A DNA stretch of 36,709 bases from Rhodospirillales bacterium 70-18 (GCA_001899585.1 MKWE01000047.1:212753-249461), one strand, 5' to 3'. Positions 1-8,276 are shown, counted from the first letter of the stretch. Notes: a model not told the origin generated them from the sequence alone. A program made the numbers and translations.

Positions 1-122
1 CGCCTGCCCCCCAGCCCCCTGGCCAGCCGTCCCCGCTGACGCACCCCATCTGGCGCACCCGCCCGGTTGCTGCTTCTCTGTGCCTCCCGACCCGCCCCCT
101 CAAAAGACTGGAGACTGCGCCG

Positions 123-1193
123 ATGGACTACGCCCCGCTGCGCGCCAGCGCCGACCTGCCGCCCCTGCGCGTCAACCTCTACTCCGACACCCAGACCAAG
201 CCGACCCCCGCCATGAAGGAGGCGATGATGCGCGCCGAGGTGGGCGACGAGCAGTTCGGCCTCGACCCCACGGTCAACGCGCTGTGCGACCAGATGGCCG
301 CCCTCATGGGCAAGGAAGCCGCGGTCTTCCTCCCCAGCGGCACCATGTGCAACCAGGTCGCCATCCTCACCCATTGCCGCCCCGGCGACGAAATCCTCGC
401 CCATGAAACCGCCCACATCCTCACCAGCGAAGGCGGCGGCGCGGCCGCCCTCACCGGCGCCCAGATCACCGGCCTGCGCGGCCCCCGCGGCATGTTCGAC
501 GCCGAGGCCCTGCGCGCCGCCATCCGCCCGAAAACCCGCTACGCCCCGCCGCAGACGCTGATGGAAATCGAGCAGACCGCCAACACCGGCGGCGGCGCCG
601 TCTGGCCGGTGGCGCGCATGAACGAACTCACCGCCATCGCCCACGAAAACGGCATGGCCACCCATATGGACGGCGCCCGCCTGATGAACGCCGTCGTCGC
701 CGCCGGCACCTCCGCCCGCGACATGGCCGCGGGCTTCGACAGCCTGTGGCTGGACTTCACCAAGGGCCTCGGCGCCCCCCTCGGCGCCGTGCTGTGCGGC
801 AGCAAGGAGTTCATCGGCGCCGCCTGGCGCTGGAAACAGCGGGTCGGCGGCTCCATGCGCCAGGGCGGCATCTGCGCCGCCGCCTGCATCTACGCGCTCG
901 ACCACCATATCGACCGCCTGGCCGAAGACCACGCCAACGCCAAGCTGCTGGTGCGCGGCCTCGCCCAGATCCCCGGCATCAAGGTCGAAGAACCCGACAC
1001 CAACCTGGTCTTCTTCGACGTCTCCGGCACCGGCCTCACCTCCGCCCAACTCGCCGACGCCGCCCGCCTGCACGGCGTCGCCTTCTCCACCACCGGCAAA
1101 CTGCGCGTGCGCGCCTGCACCCACCTGGACGTGACCGCCGCCCAGATCGAGGAAGCCGTCGCCGTGGTCCGCGCCGTGGTGGCGAAAGCCTAG
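123..1193 (+). CDS. ltaE: Low-specificity L-threonine aldolase (PLP-dependent)
   Basis: A 356-residue protein of the threonine aldolase/beta-eliminating lyase family (fold type I PLP enzymes), expected to split L-threonine or L-allo-threonine into glycine and acetaldehyde in the cytoplasm. Visible family features are the N-terminal NLYSDTQTKPTPAM stretch, the FLPSGTMCNQVA segment that packs against PLP, the HMDGARLMNA block whose Asp contacts the pyridine nitrogen, and DFTKGLGAP with the Schiff-base lysine at residue 214. Length is normal for the family. The ATG is preceded by CTGGAGA at a suitable distance. It stands alone, and a strong GC-rich stem-loop follows the stop. Substrate preference (Thr, allo-Thr or phenylserine) cannot be read from sequence. 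Confidence 0.93.
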   Translation: MDYAPLRASADLPPLRVNLYSDTQTKPTPAMKEAMMRAEVGDEQFGLDPTVNALCDQMAALMGKEAAVFLPSGTMCNQVAILTHCRPGDEILAHETAHILTSEGGGAAALTGAQITGLRGPRGMFDAEALRAAIRPKTRYAPPQTLMEIEQTANTGGGAVWPVARMNELTAIAHENGMATHMDGARLMNAVVAAGTSARDMAAGFDSLWLDFTKGLGAPLGAVLCGSKEFIGAAWRWKQRVGGSMRQGGICAAACIYALDHHIDRLAEDHANAKLLVRGLAQIPGIKVEEPDTNLVFFDVSGTGLTSAQLADAARLHGVAFSTTGKLRVRACTHLDVTAAQIEEAVAVVRAVVAKA

Positions 1194-1204
1194 CCACGCT
1201 GGGC

Positions 1205-1233
1205 CGCGGGGCGGGTTGCACACCCGCCCCGCG
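1205..1233 (+). terminator. GC-rich stem-loop after threonine aldolase
   Basis: Perfect 12-bp arms (1205-1216 and 1222-1233) enclose a 5-nt loop, starting 12 bp after the aldolase stop. No T-tract follows, so it is either a Rho-assisted 3' end or an RNA-stabilising hairpin rather than a classical intrinsic terminator. Confidence 0.5.
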
Positions 1234-1353
1234 CGCGCCGGACGGCGGGAAGATTCACAACGAGACGGTGGGGCGGAGAGTCAGGCAGGTTCTGCCGTGA
1301 GCTTGAGCATTTGCCCCGGTGAAGCAAGCAGCGGGGCGTTGCCCCGCGCCCCA

Positions 1354-1378
1354 CCAGGGGCCGAGCCCCTGGACCTCG
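1354..1378 (+). repeat. Left copy of 25-bp inverted repeat
   Basis: This 25-bp sequence is repeated exactly, in inverse orientation, at 2872-2896. Its core is a palindrome (8-bp arms, 3-nt loop) followed by the asymmetric tail ACCTCG. It looks like a dispersed REP-type element. The two copies bracket the HEPN-LprI gene. Confidence 0.75.
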
Positions 1379-1666
1379 ATGTCTTCTGGAATTTCCGAGG
1401 ATGTTGCGGTTCAAGTGTTGGCTTGCGACTCAAAAGCGACCTTCACGGCTGGCCGTACGAGGTTCGACGTTTGGCCGGGAACGGAACGGCTGGAACCGGG
1501 AAGCTATTGCGAGAGATGTGTCGCTCTTCCGACCATCGTGCGGCCACACTTACCTATATCAGCAGTTTTTGCACGAAATGGCGCGTGGTAGACTCTGTCA
1601 GGGACTGGGTTTCCCTATGCGTCCAACGCGATGCACTCTGATACGAGGGGAGGCAAGGAGCCACTC

Positions 1667-2671
1667 TCAAAGGTCCTTTTCTCTACGGTTTAGGTACCAT
1701 TCTAACTGTTCGATCCGCTGCCGCGTAATTGCTTCAATTTCCAAAGAATAGAGCATGGGCGCGATGCTGCCGTGCCCGGTGTGTTTGACGCCGGAGCGGA
1801 ATTCTGCGTGGAACCGGCGATACTCCTCCCAAGCCGCTTGGCCTGCCCACAAAGCCTCTTCGGACTTTTGCGGGTCCAACCTAGCAAGCACAGCGGCAAG
1901 CCCATCTTCTGCCGCTTTAGCCTTCTCAGCTGCCTCAATGTTCATGCCAGTCTGGGTCAGCGGGGAATCGCCGTGGAGGAGCGTGCCAAAGGCTTGGCTC
2001 GCAGCGTTCAGAAATACGGAGGTTGCACGGAGGTAATCAGCGAGTGAAGCCGTTGCCGAACTGTAGTCGTCCGGGAGTTCGTGAACAATGATATGTCGGT
2101 CTTCGAAAAGTCGCGCGAGTTTGGATCGCGTACCGCGCGGGTCGGGCATTACGGGGAGGGCCGCCTCTCCCCTTATCGTAATCGCCCAACGATCTACGAT
2201 CCCATCGAGATGCTCGAAAAGCGGTTCGTTCAGCAGCTGAGAGAAAACGCGGTCAATGTCGCCGATCCCATTGACTGGGATGTCATGCGCCACCAGCTCC
2301 CCGAATGTGACCTGCTTGCCCACGAGCGCCTGCGCCAACGCGAAATCGATCTTGAGCGAGCCTTTAACGATGTTAGCAGCACGGCTCATATAGGGCTCGC
2401 CGGAATCAATAATCTCCGCTACCCACTCGCGCGTGAAAACTTCAAGAATTGTCACCAGCCTAATTGGGATGAACAAAGGCGGAATCTGAAGTGGACCTTC
2501 CCCGCCTCGCCACTGGCTCTCAAGAACCTCGATCTCGGTATTACCGCGCCAATAGCCGAGGCCTTCGCCCCGCGCACGTTTGGCAGCAATTTCAGCAAGC
2601 TTATCTCGAGCCAACCTTCTGATCCTCAAGATTCCACGTCTGCCCGCGATACCTACGCACCGTTGAAACAC
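1667..2671 (-). CDS. HEPN-like domain fused to LprI-like domain, accessory protein
   Basis: A 334-residue soluble protein with no signal peptide or membrane segment. In the middle, around residues 110-230, is an alpha-helical region with RHIIVH at 192-197. This fits the RX4-6H signature of HEPN domains, many of which are RNases in toxin-antitoxin or defence systems. Residues 238-325 match the lysozyme-inhibitor LprI N-terminal domain pattern (DUF1311): TQTGMN, then AAWEEYR, then GSIAPMLYS, then ITRQRIEQL. The cysteines that normally form disulfides in secreted LprI proteins are absent, which suits a cytoplasmic location. The frame opens with GTG, and two in-frame TTG codons lie a little downstream, so the true start is uncertain. 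Composition is less GC-rich than the neighbours. Function is unknown; a defence or RNA-processing role is a guess from the HEPN motif. Confidence 0.7.
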   Translation of the reverse strand: MFQRCVGIAGRRGILRIRRLARDKLAEIAAKRARGEGLGYWRGNTEIEVLESQWRGGEGPLQIPPLFIPIRLVTILEVFTREWVAEIIDSGEPYMSRAANIVKGSLKIDFALAQALVGKQVTFGELVAHDIPVNGIGDIDRVFSQLLNEPLFEHLDGIVDRWAITIRGEAALPVMPDPRGTRSKLARLFEDRHIIVHELPDDYSSATASLADYLRATSVFLNAASQAFGTLLHGDSPLTQTGMNIEAAEKAKAAEDGLAAVLARLDPQKSEEALWAGQAAWEEYRRFHAEFRSGVKHTGHGSIAPMLYSLEIEAITRQRIEQLEWYLNRREKDL

Positions 2672-2871
2672 AACTCCAACGCGACCAGCAATGTCCTTAT
2701 GTCGGACGTGGGTACGCGCTTAACAGGATGATGGGCGAACGAAGGTCCGCTTCCGGGAGGGGTAACTGCGACGCTGAGCGGCAATGGGCACAAAGCAGGC
2801 ATCGAAGTAGTCAGGTCTCCAAGCCCCCTGTCCACCAATTGCCACCCTCCAACTGAGCCCCCCAAAAACCC

Positions 2872-2896
2872 CGAGGTCCAGGGGCTCGGCCCCTGG
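2872..2896 (-). repeat. Right copy of 25-bp inverted repeat
   Basis: Exact reverse complement of 1354-1378. It lies about 200 bp beyond the 5' end of the HEPN-LprI gene and is followed at once by the tandem repeat array. Confidence 0.75.
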
Positions 2897-2900
2897 CGGG

Positions 2901-2984
2901 TCTGGGCAGAGCCCAGCCTTCCCTGCCCTCTGGGCAGAGCCCAGCCTTCCCCGCCCCCTGCGCAGAACCCAGCCTCCCCGCCCC
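2901..2984. repeat. Three tandem ~28-bp units with GGGCAGAGCCC-type hairpins
   Basis: Units at 2901-2928, 2929-2957 and 2958-2984. The first two are almost identical and the third is diverged. Each of the first two contains CTGGGC-AGA-GCCCAG, able to form a small hairpin. The array ends 12 bp before the patatin stop, so it would lie in the 3' end of the asparagine synthase operon transcript. Confidence 0.7.
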
Positions 2985-2995
2985 CAAACCCGCCC

Positions 2996-4111
2996 CTACT
3001 TCCGCGGCCCCAGCACGTCGAAGCTGCGCGCCCCCTCCTGTGGCGGGACCGCTTCCCGCCACGGCGCGGCGGCCAGTGAGGCGGCGGCGTCGGAGCGGCC
3101 TTGGTCCCAGCGCGCCAGCATGGTGGGGCGCGAGAATTCGAAATCCTTGGTCGCCCCCTGCGGCTCGGTCGGGCGATAGATCAGGTTCACCACGTCCATC
3201 TGCACCTGGCAGGCCTGTCGTTCCAGAAAGCGCACCACCGGGTCGGCCCGCAATTCCGGCGGCAGCCGGTCCAGCAGCCGGCCGACATGGCGGCGCACGG
3301 CATGGGCCTGGCGGAAATGGTCCACGCCCATGCGGGTGCGGCTGGAATACTGGATGTCCTTGCGCCGCTCCTCCACCTCCTCAAGGTTGGTCGGCACCGG
3401 CCCGCGGGCGCTGAACAGGTCCACCTGAAAGGCCAGCGTCGGCTGGCGCGGCATGTCGTCCAGCACGTATTGCAGCGGCGTGTTGGAAACCAGGCCGCCA
3501 TCCCAATACTGCTCGCCGTCGATCTCCACCGGTGGAAACCCGGGCGGCAGCGCGCCGCTGGCCATGATGTGCTCGGGCACGATGCGCCGCTGCGCGTTGT
3601 CGAAATAGGCGAAATTGCCGGTCCGCACGTTCACCGCCCCCACCGAAAGCCGGGTCGTGCGCGCGTTGATCCGGTCGAAGTCGCACAGCCGCTCCAGCGT
3701 GCCCTTCAGGCCGGAGGTGTCGTAGTAGCTGGTCGTGCTGCCCACCTGCGGCGCCGGGCGGAAAAACCCGGGCTGGCCGAACACCAGCGTGGACATCAGC
3801 GCCCCCTGCCGCACCGCCTGCGCCCAGCCCGGCACCGGCAGTTCCGGCCACAGCGCGGTGGGGGCGCTCACCTGCTCCCAGAAGGCGCGCAGGGCGTCGC
3901 CGCGCCGCTCGGGCGGGTTGCCGGCGATCAGGGCCGCGTTGATCGCCCCGATCGAGATGCCGGCCACCCAGTCCGGCAGGCAGCCCGCCGCCGCCAGCGC
4001 CTCGTACACCCCGGCCTGGTACGACCCCAGCGCCCCGCCGCCCTGCAACACCAGGGCAACCCGCCTCCCATGCGGCTGGGGGGCGGGGGGGGGCGGCGTG
4101 GTATCGGTCAT
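2996..4111 (-). CDS. Patatin-like phospholipase with C-terminal DUF3734
   Basis: A 371-residue patatin-fold serine acyl hydrolase. Residues 23-29 (QGGGALG) form the oxyanion-hole glycine loop, GISIG at 51-55 carries nucleophile Ser53, and WDGG at 203-206 carries catalytic Asp204, so the Ser-Asp dyad is intact. The C-terminal third (from about residue 265, RMGVDHFRQAH and NLIYRP) matches the DUF3734 extension seen in bacterial patatins. No signal peptide is visible; the N-terminus is proline-rich. The start is set by AGGAGA 7-8 nt upstream; open frame continues upstream only as an antisense shadow. It is the last gene of the asparagine synthase-MFS-patatin operon, 29 bp after the transporter. 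The lipid substrate is unknown. Confidence 0.92.
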   Translation of the reverse strand: MTDTTPPPPAPQPHGRRVALVLQGGGALGSYQAGVYEALAAAGCLPDWVAGISIGAINAALIAGNPPERRGDALRAFWEQVSAPTALWPELPVPGWAQAVRQGALMSTLVFGQPGFFRPAPQVGSTTSYYDTSGLKGTLERLCDFDRINARTTRLSVGAVNVRTGNFAYFDNAQRRIVPEHIMASGALPPGFPPVEIDGEQYWDGGLVSNTPLQYVLDDMPRQPTLAFQVDLFSARGPVPTNLEEVEERRKDIQYSSRTRMGVDHFRQAHAVRRHVGRLLDRLPPELRADPVVRFLERQACQVQMDVVNLIYRPTEPQGATKDFEFSRPTMLARWDQGRSDAAASLAAAPWREAVPPQEGARSFDVLGPRK

Positions 4112-4140
4112 GTATCGTTCTCCTGGTGCGCGGCGGCGCC

Positions 4141-5286
4141 TCAGCGTGAAACGCTGCGCCGGAACCACACATAGGCAGGCAACAGCCCCAGCATCAGGGC
4201 CGCGCCGAACAACAATGGCGCGGCGGCACTGCCGCTGGCGTCGCGCAGCGCCCCGGCCATCCAGGGCGCGATCGCCAGCCCGAGATACGACCCGCCGCTG
4301 TACCAGCCGAACACCGCCGCCCGCGCCGAGGGCGGCGTCGCCTCGCCCACCTGCGCCGTCAGCGCCCCCGGCGACAGCGCGAACGACACGCCGAGCAGGA
4401 TCACCACCACCCCTGCCCCGCCCGAGGCCACCACGGCGGCGAACAGCCCCGCCGTCGCCACCGCCCCCGCCATCACCGCCGCCGCCCGCCCGGTCAGCCG
4501 GTCCGCCACCAGCCCGCCGAACGGCGTCGCCGCCGCGAACGCCCACGAGGCCAGGCTGGCGAACGAGGCCGCCGGCGCCGGCGCGCTGCCATGCGCGATC
4601 AGGTAGCCGGGCAGGAAGCCGGCCATCACCGCGATGGCGGCGTTCAGCAGCGCCCAGCACAGCGAGGCCGCCGCCACCATCGGCCAGCGCGGCGCCGGCG
4701 GAACCGCGCGGTGCGCGCCCCCCGCCTGCGTCGCCTGCGGCTGGCCCACCAGCGGCACCAGCAGCAGCGCCACCAGCGCCGGCAGCCCGGACAGCGCGAA
4801 CACCCACCGCCAGCCATCCGCTCCGCTGGCCGCCAGCGGCCCCATCACCAGCAGGCTGGCCGCCATGCCCGCCGGCCAGGTCACGATCACCATGCTGGTC
4901 GCGGTCGAGAGCATCGGCCCGCTGAACCGGTCGGTGGTCATCTTGATGACCAGCATCAGCACCGCCACCCCGCCCACGCCCGACAGCACCCGGGCGGCCA
5001 GCAGCAGCACGAAACTGCCCGCCAGCCCCGCCAGCACCCCGCCCCCGGCCATCAGCACCAGCCCGCCCAGCAGCACCGCCCGGTCGCCGATCCGCCGCGC
5101 CAGCAGCCCCGCCGGCACCGCGACGAAGATGCCGCTGACCATGAAGGCGCCCATCAGCAGCCCCAGCTCGGCGTACGACAGCCCCAGCCCCGCCACCAGC
5201 GCCGGCGCCGCCGAGGCCACCGCCTGCAACTGGAAGCTGCCGGTCGCCCGTATCCCCATCAACGCCAGCAGCGCCGGCAGCCGCAT
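4141..5286 (-). CDS. Major facilitator superfamily transporter
   Basis: A 381-residue, strongly hydrophobic protein with about twelve membrane segments in two six-helix halves separated by a polar linker near residues 180-205 (rich in Pro, Gln, Ala). The loop after helix 2 has GLLARRIGDRAV, a form of MFS motif A. A second similar loop (GGLVADRLTGRAA) lies in the C-terminal half. The start is ATG at 5284-5286, which shares one base with the asparagine synthase stop (TGATG), indicating translational coupling. Length is typical for small sugar- or drug-type MFS carriers, but the substrate cannot be deduced. Export of a product made by the upstream amidotransferase is possible; this is inference. 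Confidence 0.9.
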   Translation of the reverse strand: MRLPALLALMGIRATGSFQLQAVASAAPALVAGLGLSYAELGLLMGAFMVSGIFVAVPAGLLARRIGDRAVLLGGLVLMAGGGVLAGLAGSFVLLLAARVLSGVGGVAVLMLVIKMTTDRFSGPMLSTATSMVIVTWPAGMAASLLVMGPLAASGADGWRWVFALSGLPALVALLLVPLVGQPQATQAGGAHRAVPPAPRWPMVAAASLCWALLNAAIAVMAGFLPGYLIAHGSAPAPAASFASLASWAFAAATPFGGLVADRLTGRAAAVMAGAVATAGLFAAVVASGGAGVVVILLGVSFALSPGALTAQVGEATPPSARAAVFGWYSGGSYLGLAIAPWMAGALRDASGSAAAPLLFGAALMLGLLPAYVWFRRSVSR

Positions 5287-7028
5287 CAGCCGCGCGCCGC
5301 CGCCGAGAGCGTGTCGCCGATATCCCCCTCCGCCGGCAGGCCGAGCACGTGGTGGCTGTGCCACAGCGCGTAGAACAACAGGCTCCAGGCGCGCTGGGAG
5401 TCGCGGTCGGCGGCGGCGAAGGCAGCGGCCACCGTGGCGGCCGGCACCGCCGCGGCAACGCCGGGCTGGGCTGCCACCAGCCGGGCCAGCAGGTCGCCGC
5501 GCGCCTGCATCCAGGCGCCGACCGGCGGCTTGAAGCCCTTCTTGCGGGCATAGGCGCCGGCCTGCGGAAAGGCGCCGGCCAGCCAGTCGCGCAGCAGCAG
5601 CTTGCCGAAGCGCAGCCCCACCTTGCGCGCGTCCGGCAGGCGGAAGGCGAACTCCGCCACCACCGGGTCGAGAAACGGCGTCCGCCCCTCCACCCCGTGC
5701 GCCATCAGGCAGCGGTCCAGCTTGGTCAGCAGGTCGTTGGGCAGCCACTCGGCGATATCGACCTCCTGCGCCGCCTGCACCGCCGACCGGTCGCCCGCCA
5801 CCGCCGCCTCGGCCGCCGCGATGCCCTCGCGCCATGGCCCGGCCCCGCCCAGCACCCCCTTGCTGCGCGGCCGCCGGGTCAGCCAGCGCCACGGCGCCCG
5901 GCGCTTGCGGTAGCGGCTGTAGCCGCCAAACAATTCATCCGCCCCCTCCCCGCACAACGTCACCTTCAAGCTCCCCGCCGCCGCGCGGCCGAGCATCCAG
6001 GTGGGCAGAACGGCGGCGTCGGCGGTGGGGTCGTCGATGGCGGCGGCGATGCGGGGGGCGAGGCGCCAGAAATCGGCGGGGCCCATTTCCAGCCGGTGGC
6101 ATTCGGCCCCCATGGCGGTGGCCAGCCGGGCCGCCTCGGCGGTTTCGTCGATCCCGCCCGCGCCTTCCCAGCCGCAAGTAAGTGCCTGGATTCGCTGGCC
6201 TGTCGCGCGGCTCATCAGGGCCAGCACGGCCGCCGAGTCGATGCCGCCGGACAGGAACAGGCCGTACGGCACGTCCGAGCGCAGATGCACGGACACGCTG
6301 TCCAGCAGCACCTGGTCCAGCCGGCGCAGCGCGTCGCCGGCGGCGATCGGCTCCGGCGGGCCGGGCGGCAGGGCGGCGCGGTGGCGGCGTTCGACGATGC
6401 CTGAGGGCTCGAAAACCAGGGTTTCACCGGGCAAAACACGGTGGATTCCGGGGAAAATCGTGGCAGAACCGGTGGTGAATTTGAGCGCCAGCAGCTCCGC
6501 GCGGGCGCGTTCATCCGGTACGCGGGACCCGAATCCGGCCGCCAGCAGGGCCTGCGGCTCTGAGGCGAAGGCGAACAGGCTCGGGGTAGTTATGTAGTAT
6601 AACGGTTTGATGCCGAACGGGTCGCGCGCCAGCACCAGCCGTCCGCGGGGGGGGTCGTCGATGGCGATGGCGTACATGCCGCGCAGCCGGTCGGCGAAGC
6701 CGGTGCCCCCGGCCTCGTACAGCCACAGCGCCGGCTCGCAGTCCGAGCCGGTGCGGAACGCGGTGCCGGCCATCGCCTGGCGCAGCTCGGGGTTGTTGTA
6801 GATCTCGCCATTGGCCACCAGGGCCGCACCCGAGGGGGCGAACAGCGGCTGATCGCCGGTGACCAGGTCGATGATGGCCAGGCGGTTATGCACCAGCGCC
6901 ACCGGGCCGCGCACCAGCCGGCCGTGGCCGTCCGGCCCGCGATGGGCGATGGCGGCCTGCAACCGGTCCAGCACGGCCGGGTCGGGGGCCGTGCCGTCGC
7001 GCATCATCACGCCGGCGATTCCACACAT
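5286..7028 (-). CDS. asnB: Glutamine-hydrolysing asparagine synthase-type amidotransferase
   Basis: A 580-residue, two-domain class II amidotransferase. Met1-Cys2-Gly-Ile gives the N-terminal nucleophile Cys2 after Met removal. AHRGPDG at 28-34, ANGEIYN at 72-78 and GSDCE are glutaminase-site motifs. The synthetase half carries the PP-loop LSGGIDS (259-265), the later CGEGADELFGGYSRY block and EGRTPFLD, all typical of AsnB. It would transfer ammonia from glutamine to an ATP-activated carboxylate. A strong AGGAGG lies 9 nt before the ATG. It heads an operon with a coupled MFS transporter and a patatin, not a biosynthetic partner, so a role in modifying a small molecule or glycan rather than plain asparagine synthesis is possible. 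The gene is divergent from the GT9 gene, with a 97-bp shared promoter region. Confidence 0.92.
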   Translation of the reverse strand: MCGIAGVMMRDGTAPDPAVLDRLQAAIAHRGPDGHGRLVRGPVALVHNRLAIIDLVTGDQPLFAPSGAALVANGEIYNNPELRQAMAGTAFRTGSDCEPALWLYEAGGTGFADRLRGMYAIAIDDPPRGRLVLARDPFGIKPLYYITTPSLFAFASEPQALLAAGFGSRVPDERARAELLALKFTTGSATIFPGIHRVLPGETLVFEPSGIVERRHRAALPPGPPEPIAAGDALRRLDQVLLDSVSVHLRSDVPYGLFLSGGIDSAAVLALMSRATGQRIQALTCGWEGAGGIDETAEAARLATAMGAECHRLEMGPADFWRLAPRIAAAIDDPTADAAVLPTWMLGRAAAGSLKVTLCGEGADELFGGYSRYRKRRAPWRWLTRRPRSKGVLGGAGPWREGIAAAEAAVAGDRSAVQAAQEVDIAEWLPNDLLTKLDRCLMAHGVEGRTPFLDPVVAEFAFRLPDARKVGLRFGKLLLRDWLAGAFPQAGAYARKKGFKPPVGAWMQARGDLLARLVAAQPGVAAAVPAATVAAAFAAADRDSQRAWSLLFYALWHSHHVLGLPAEGDIGDTLSAAARG

Positions 7029-7125
7029 CCGCGCAGCCCTCCTGGCGCTGCTCTACACGGCCCGGCCGGCCCGGCCAAGCGGGGTATCGCCGCACGCGGC
7101 GCCGGCGTGCTATCGCAACCGCCGC

Positions 7126-8037
7126 ATGCGCATCCTGTTCGTCACCTCCAACCGCATCGGCGACGCGGTCCTGTCCACCGGCTTGCTGGACCACCTGATC
7201 CGCACCCATCCGGGCGCGCGCATCACGGTGGCCTGCGGACCGGCCGCGGCGGGGCTGTTCCAGCGCATGCCAGGGCTGGAGCGGCTGATCGTGTTCGAGA
7301 AGCGGCGGCTGGGGCTGCACTGGCTGGGGCTGTGGGCGGCCACGGCGCCGCATTGGTGGGACCTGGTGGTGGATATCCGCGCCTCCGCCCTTGCCTGGCT
7401 GGTGCCGACGCGGCGGCGCGCGGTGATGCGCAAGCGGCCGGGGCACAAGACGGCGCAGCTTGCCGCCATCCTCGGCCTTGCCGCGCCGCCGCTGCCGGTG
7501 GCGTGGTTCGCCCCCGAGGACCGGACGCGCGCCCGCGCGCTGGTCGGGCCGGGGAGCACGCCCGTCATCGCGCTGGGGCCGACGGCCAACTGGGACGGCA
7601 AGGTGTGGCCGGCCGAGCGGTTCGTGGCGCTGACCCGGGCGTTGCAGGCCGGGCCGCTGGCCGGGGCGCGGGTGGTGGTACTGGCCGGGCCGGGGGCGCA
7701 GGAGCGCGCGCTGGCCGCCCCGGTGCTGGCGGCGCTGCCGCAGGCGATCGACCTCGCCGGCCGGCTCACTTTGGCCGAGGCGGCCGCGTGCCTGGCCGAG
7801 TGCGCGCTGTTCGTCGGCAACGATTCCGGGCTGATGCACCTGGCCGCGGCGGCCGGCACGCCGACGCTGGGGCTGTTCGGGCCGACGCCGGCGGCGGAAT
7901 ACGCCCCGGCGGGGCGGCGCGCCCGGGCGGTGCTGGCGCAGGGGGACCGGATGGAGGATTTGAGCGTGGAGGCGGCCTTCGCGGCGGCTTGCGGGCTGCT
8001 GGAGCCGGTGGCTCGGACAGTGGAGCCGGCGGCCTAG
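7126..8037 (+). CDS. Glycosyltransferase family 9 (heptosyltransferase-like)
   Basis: A 303-residue protein with the GT9 pattern of LPS heptosyltransferases. It starts MRILFVTSNRIGDAVLST, the N-terminal Rossmann loop. The donor-binding half has ALGPTANWDGKVWP, followed by FVGNDSGLMHLAAAAGTPTLG and LFGPT. Such enzymes act at the inner face of the inner membrane and add a heptose or similar sugar to lipid A core. ATG at 7126 is chosen because homology begins there; the open frame upstream overlaps the divergent asnB leader. The stop codon lies inside a large palindrome. The acceptor is not predictable. Confidence 0.88.
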   Translation: MRILFVTSNRIGDAVLSTGLLDHLIRTHPGARITVACGPAAAGLFQRMPGLERLIVFEKRRLGLHWLGLWAATAPHWWDLVVDIRASALAWLVPTRRRAVMRKRPGHKTAQLAAILGLAAPPLPVAWFAPEDRTRARALVGPGSTPVIALGPTANWDGKVWPAERFVALTRALQAGPLAGARVVVLAGPGAQERALAAPVLAALPQAIDLAGRLTLAEAAACLAECALFVGNDSGLMHLAAAAGTPTLGLFGPTPAAEYAPAGRRARAVLAQGDRMEDLSVEAAFAAACGLLEPVARTVEPAA

Positions 8038-8081
8038 AGTCTGTCAGGCGCTGACAGAAGCGCCTGACAGACTCTAGGCCG
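8030..8081 (+). terminator. 23-bp-arm palindrome overlapping the GT9 stop codon
   Basis: Arms 8030-8052 and 8059-8081 are perfect reverse complements around a 6-nt loop (GACAGA). The GT9 stop TAG (8035-8037) sits inside the left arm. The sequence after the right arm is T-rich (TTGTTTT), so it can work as an intrinsic terminator. The perfect length is unusual and suggests a palindromic repeat element recruited as a terminator. Confidence 0.7.
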
Positions 8082-8191
8082 TTGTTTTGCCGTGTGATTC
8101 ACGGCTTCGTGTGATTCCACCTGCGCCGATCACACTCTAGGGATCGGTCCCGAGAGGTGGCGGCAAAGCGAAGGAAGAAAGCCCACAAAGA

Positions 8192-8245
8192 GGCGTAGAG
8201 GCGAAGAGAAGCGGGATTGGCCCTGCTTCTCTTCACCGCTACGCC
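8192..8245. terminator. Bidirectional stem-loop between convergent genes
   Basis: Two 21-bp arms (8192-8212 and 8225-8245, 19 of 21 positions complementary) flank a 12-nt loop. It sits between the GT9 gene and the oppositely oriented gene at 8277, where a shared terminator is expected. There is no long T-tract on either side. Confidence 0.5.
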
Positions 8246-8276
8246 GGCATATGGCCTTGTCCCGGCCCGCTTCGGG

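Larger units (their letters stand above)
1194..1666. other. 473-bp gene-poor segment with REP-like hairpins
   Basis: No convincing gene is present. The left part holds the aldolase stem-loop, then two adjacent hairpins: GCGGGGC-GTT-GCCCCGC (1331-1347) and CCAGGGGC-CGA-GCCCCTGG (1354-1372). From about 1385 the base composition becomes less GC-rich, matching the accessory gene that follows. Short open frames here resemble nothing I know. Confidence 0.5.
2672..2995. other. 324-bp gene-free segment with dispersed and tandem repeats
   Basis: No gene is supported here. It holds the right copy of the inverted repeat and three GC-rich tandem units next to the patatin stop codon. Confidence 0.5.

Noticed and set aside
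2081-2731. 216-codon plus-strand open frame opposite the HEPN-LprI gene
   Set aside because: No recognisable motif, and the minus-strand frame shows two coherent domains over the same stretch.
4112-5551. Upstream extension of the patatin frame to 5551
   Set aside because: The extra residues are a Gly/Ala/Arg-rich out-of-frame reading of the MFS gene. The patatin start at 4111 has a ribosome-binding site and the family N-terminus.
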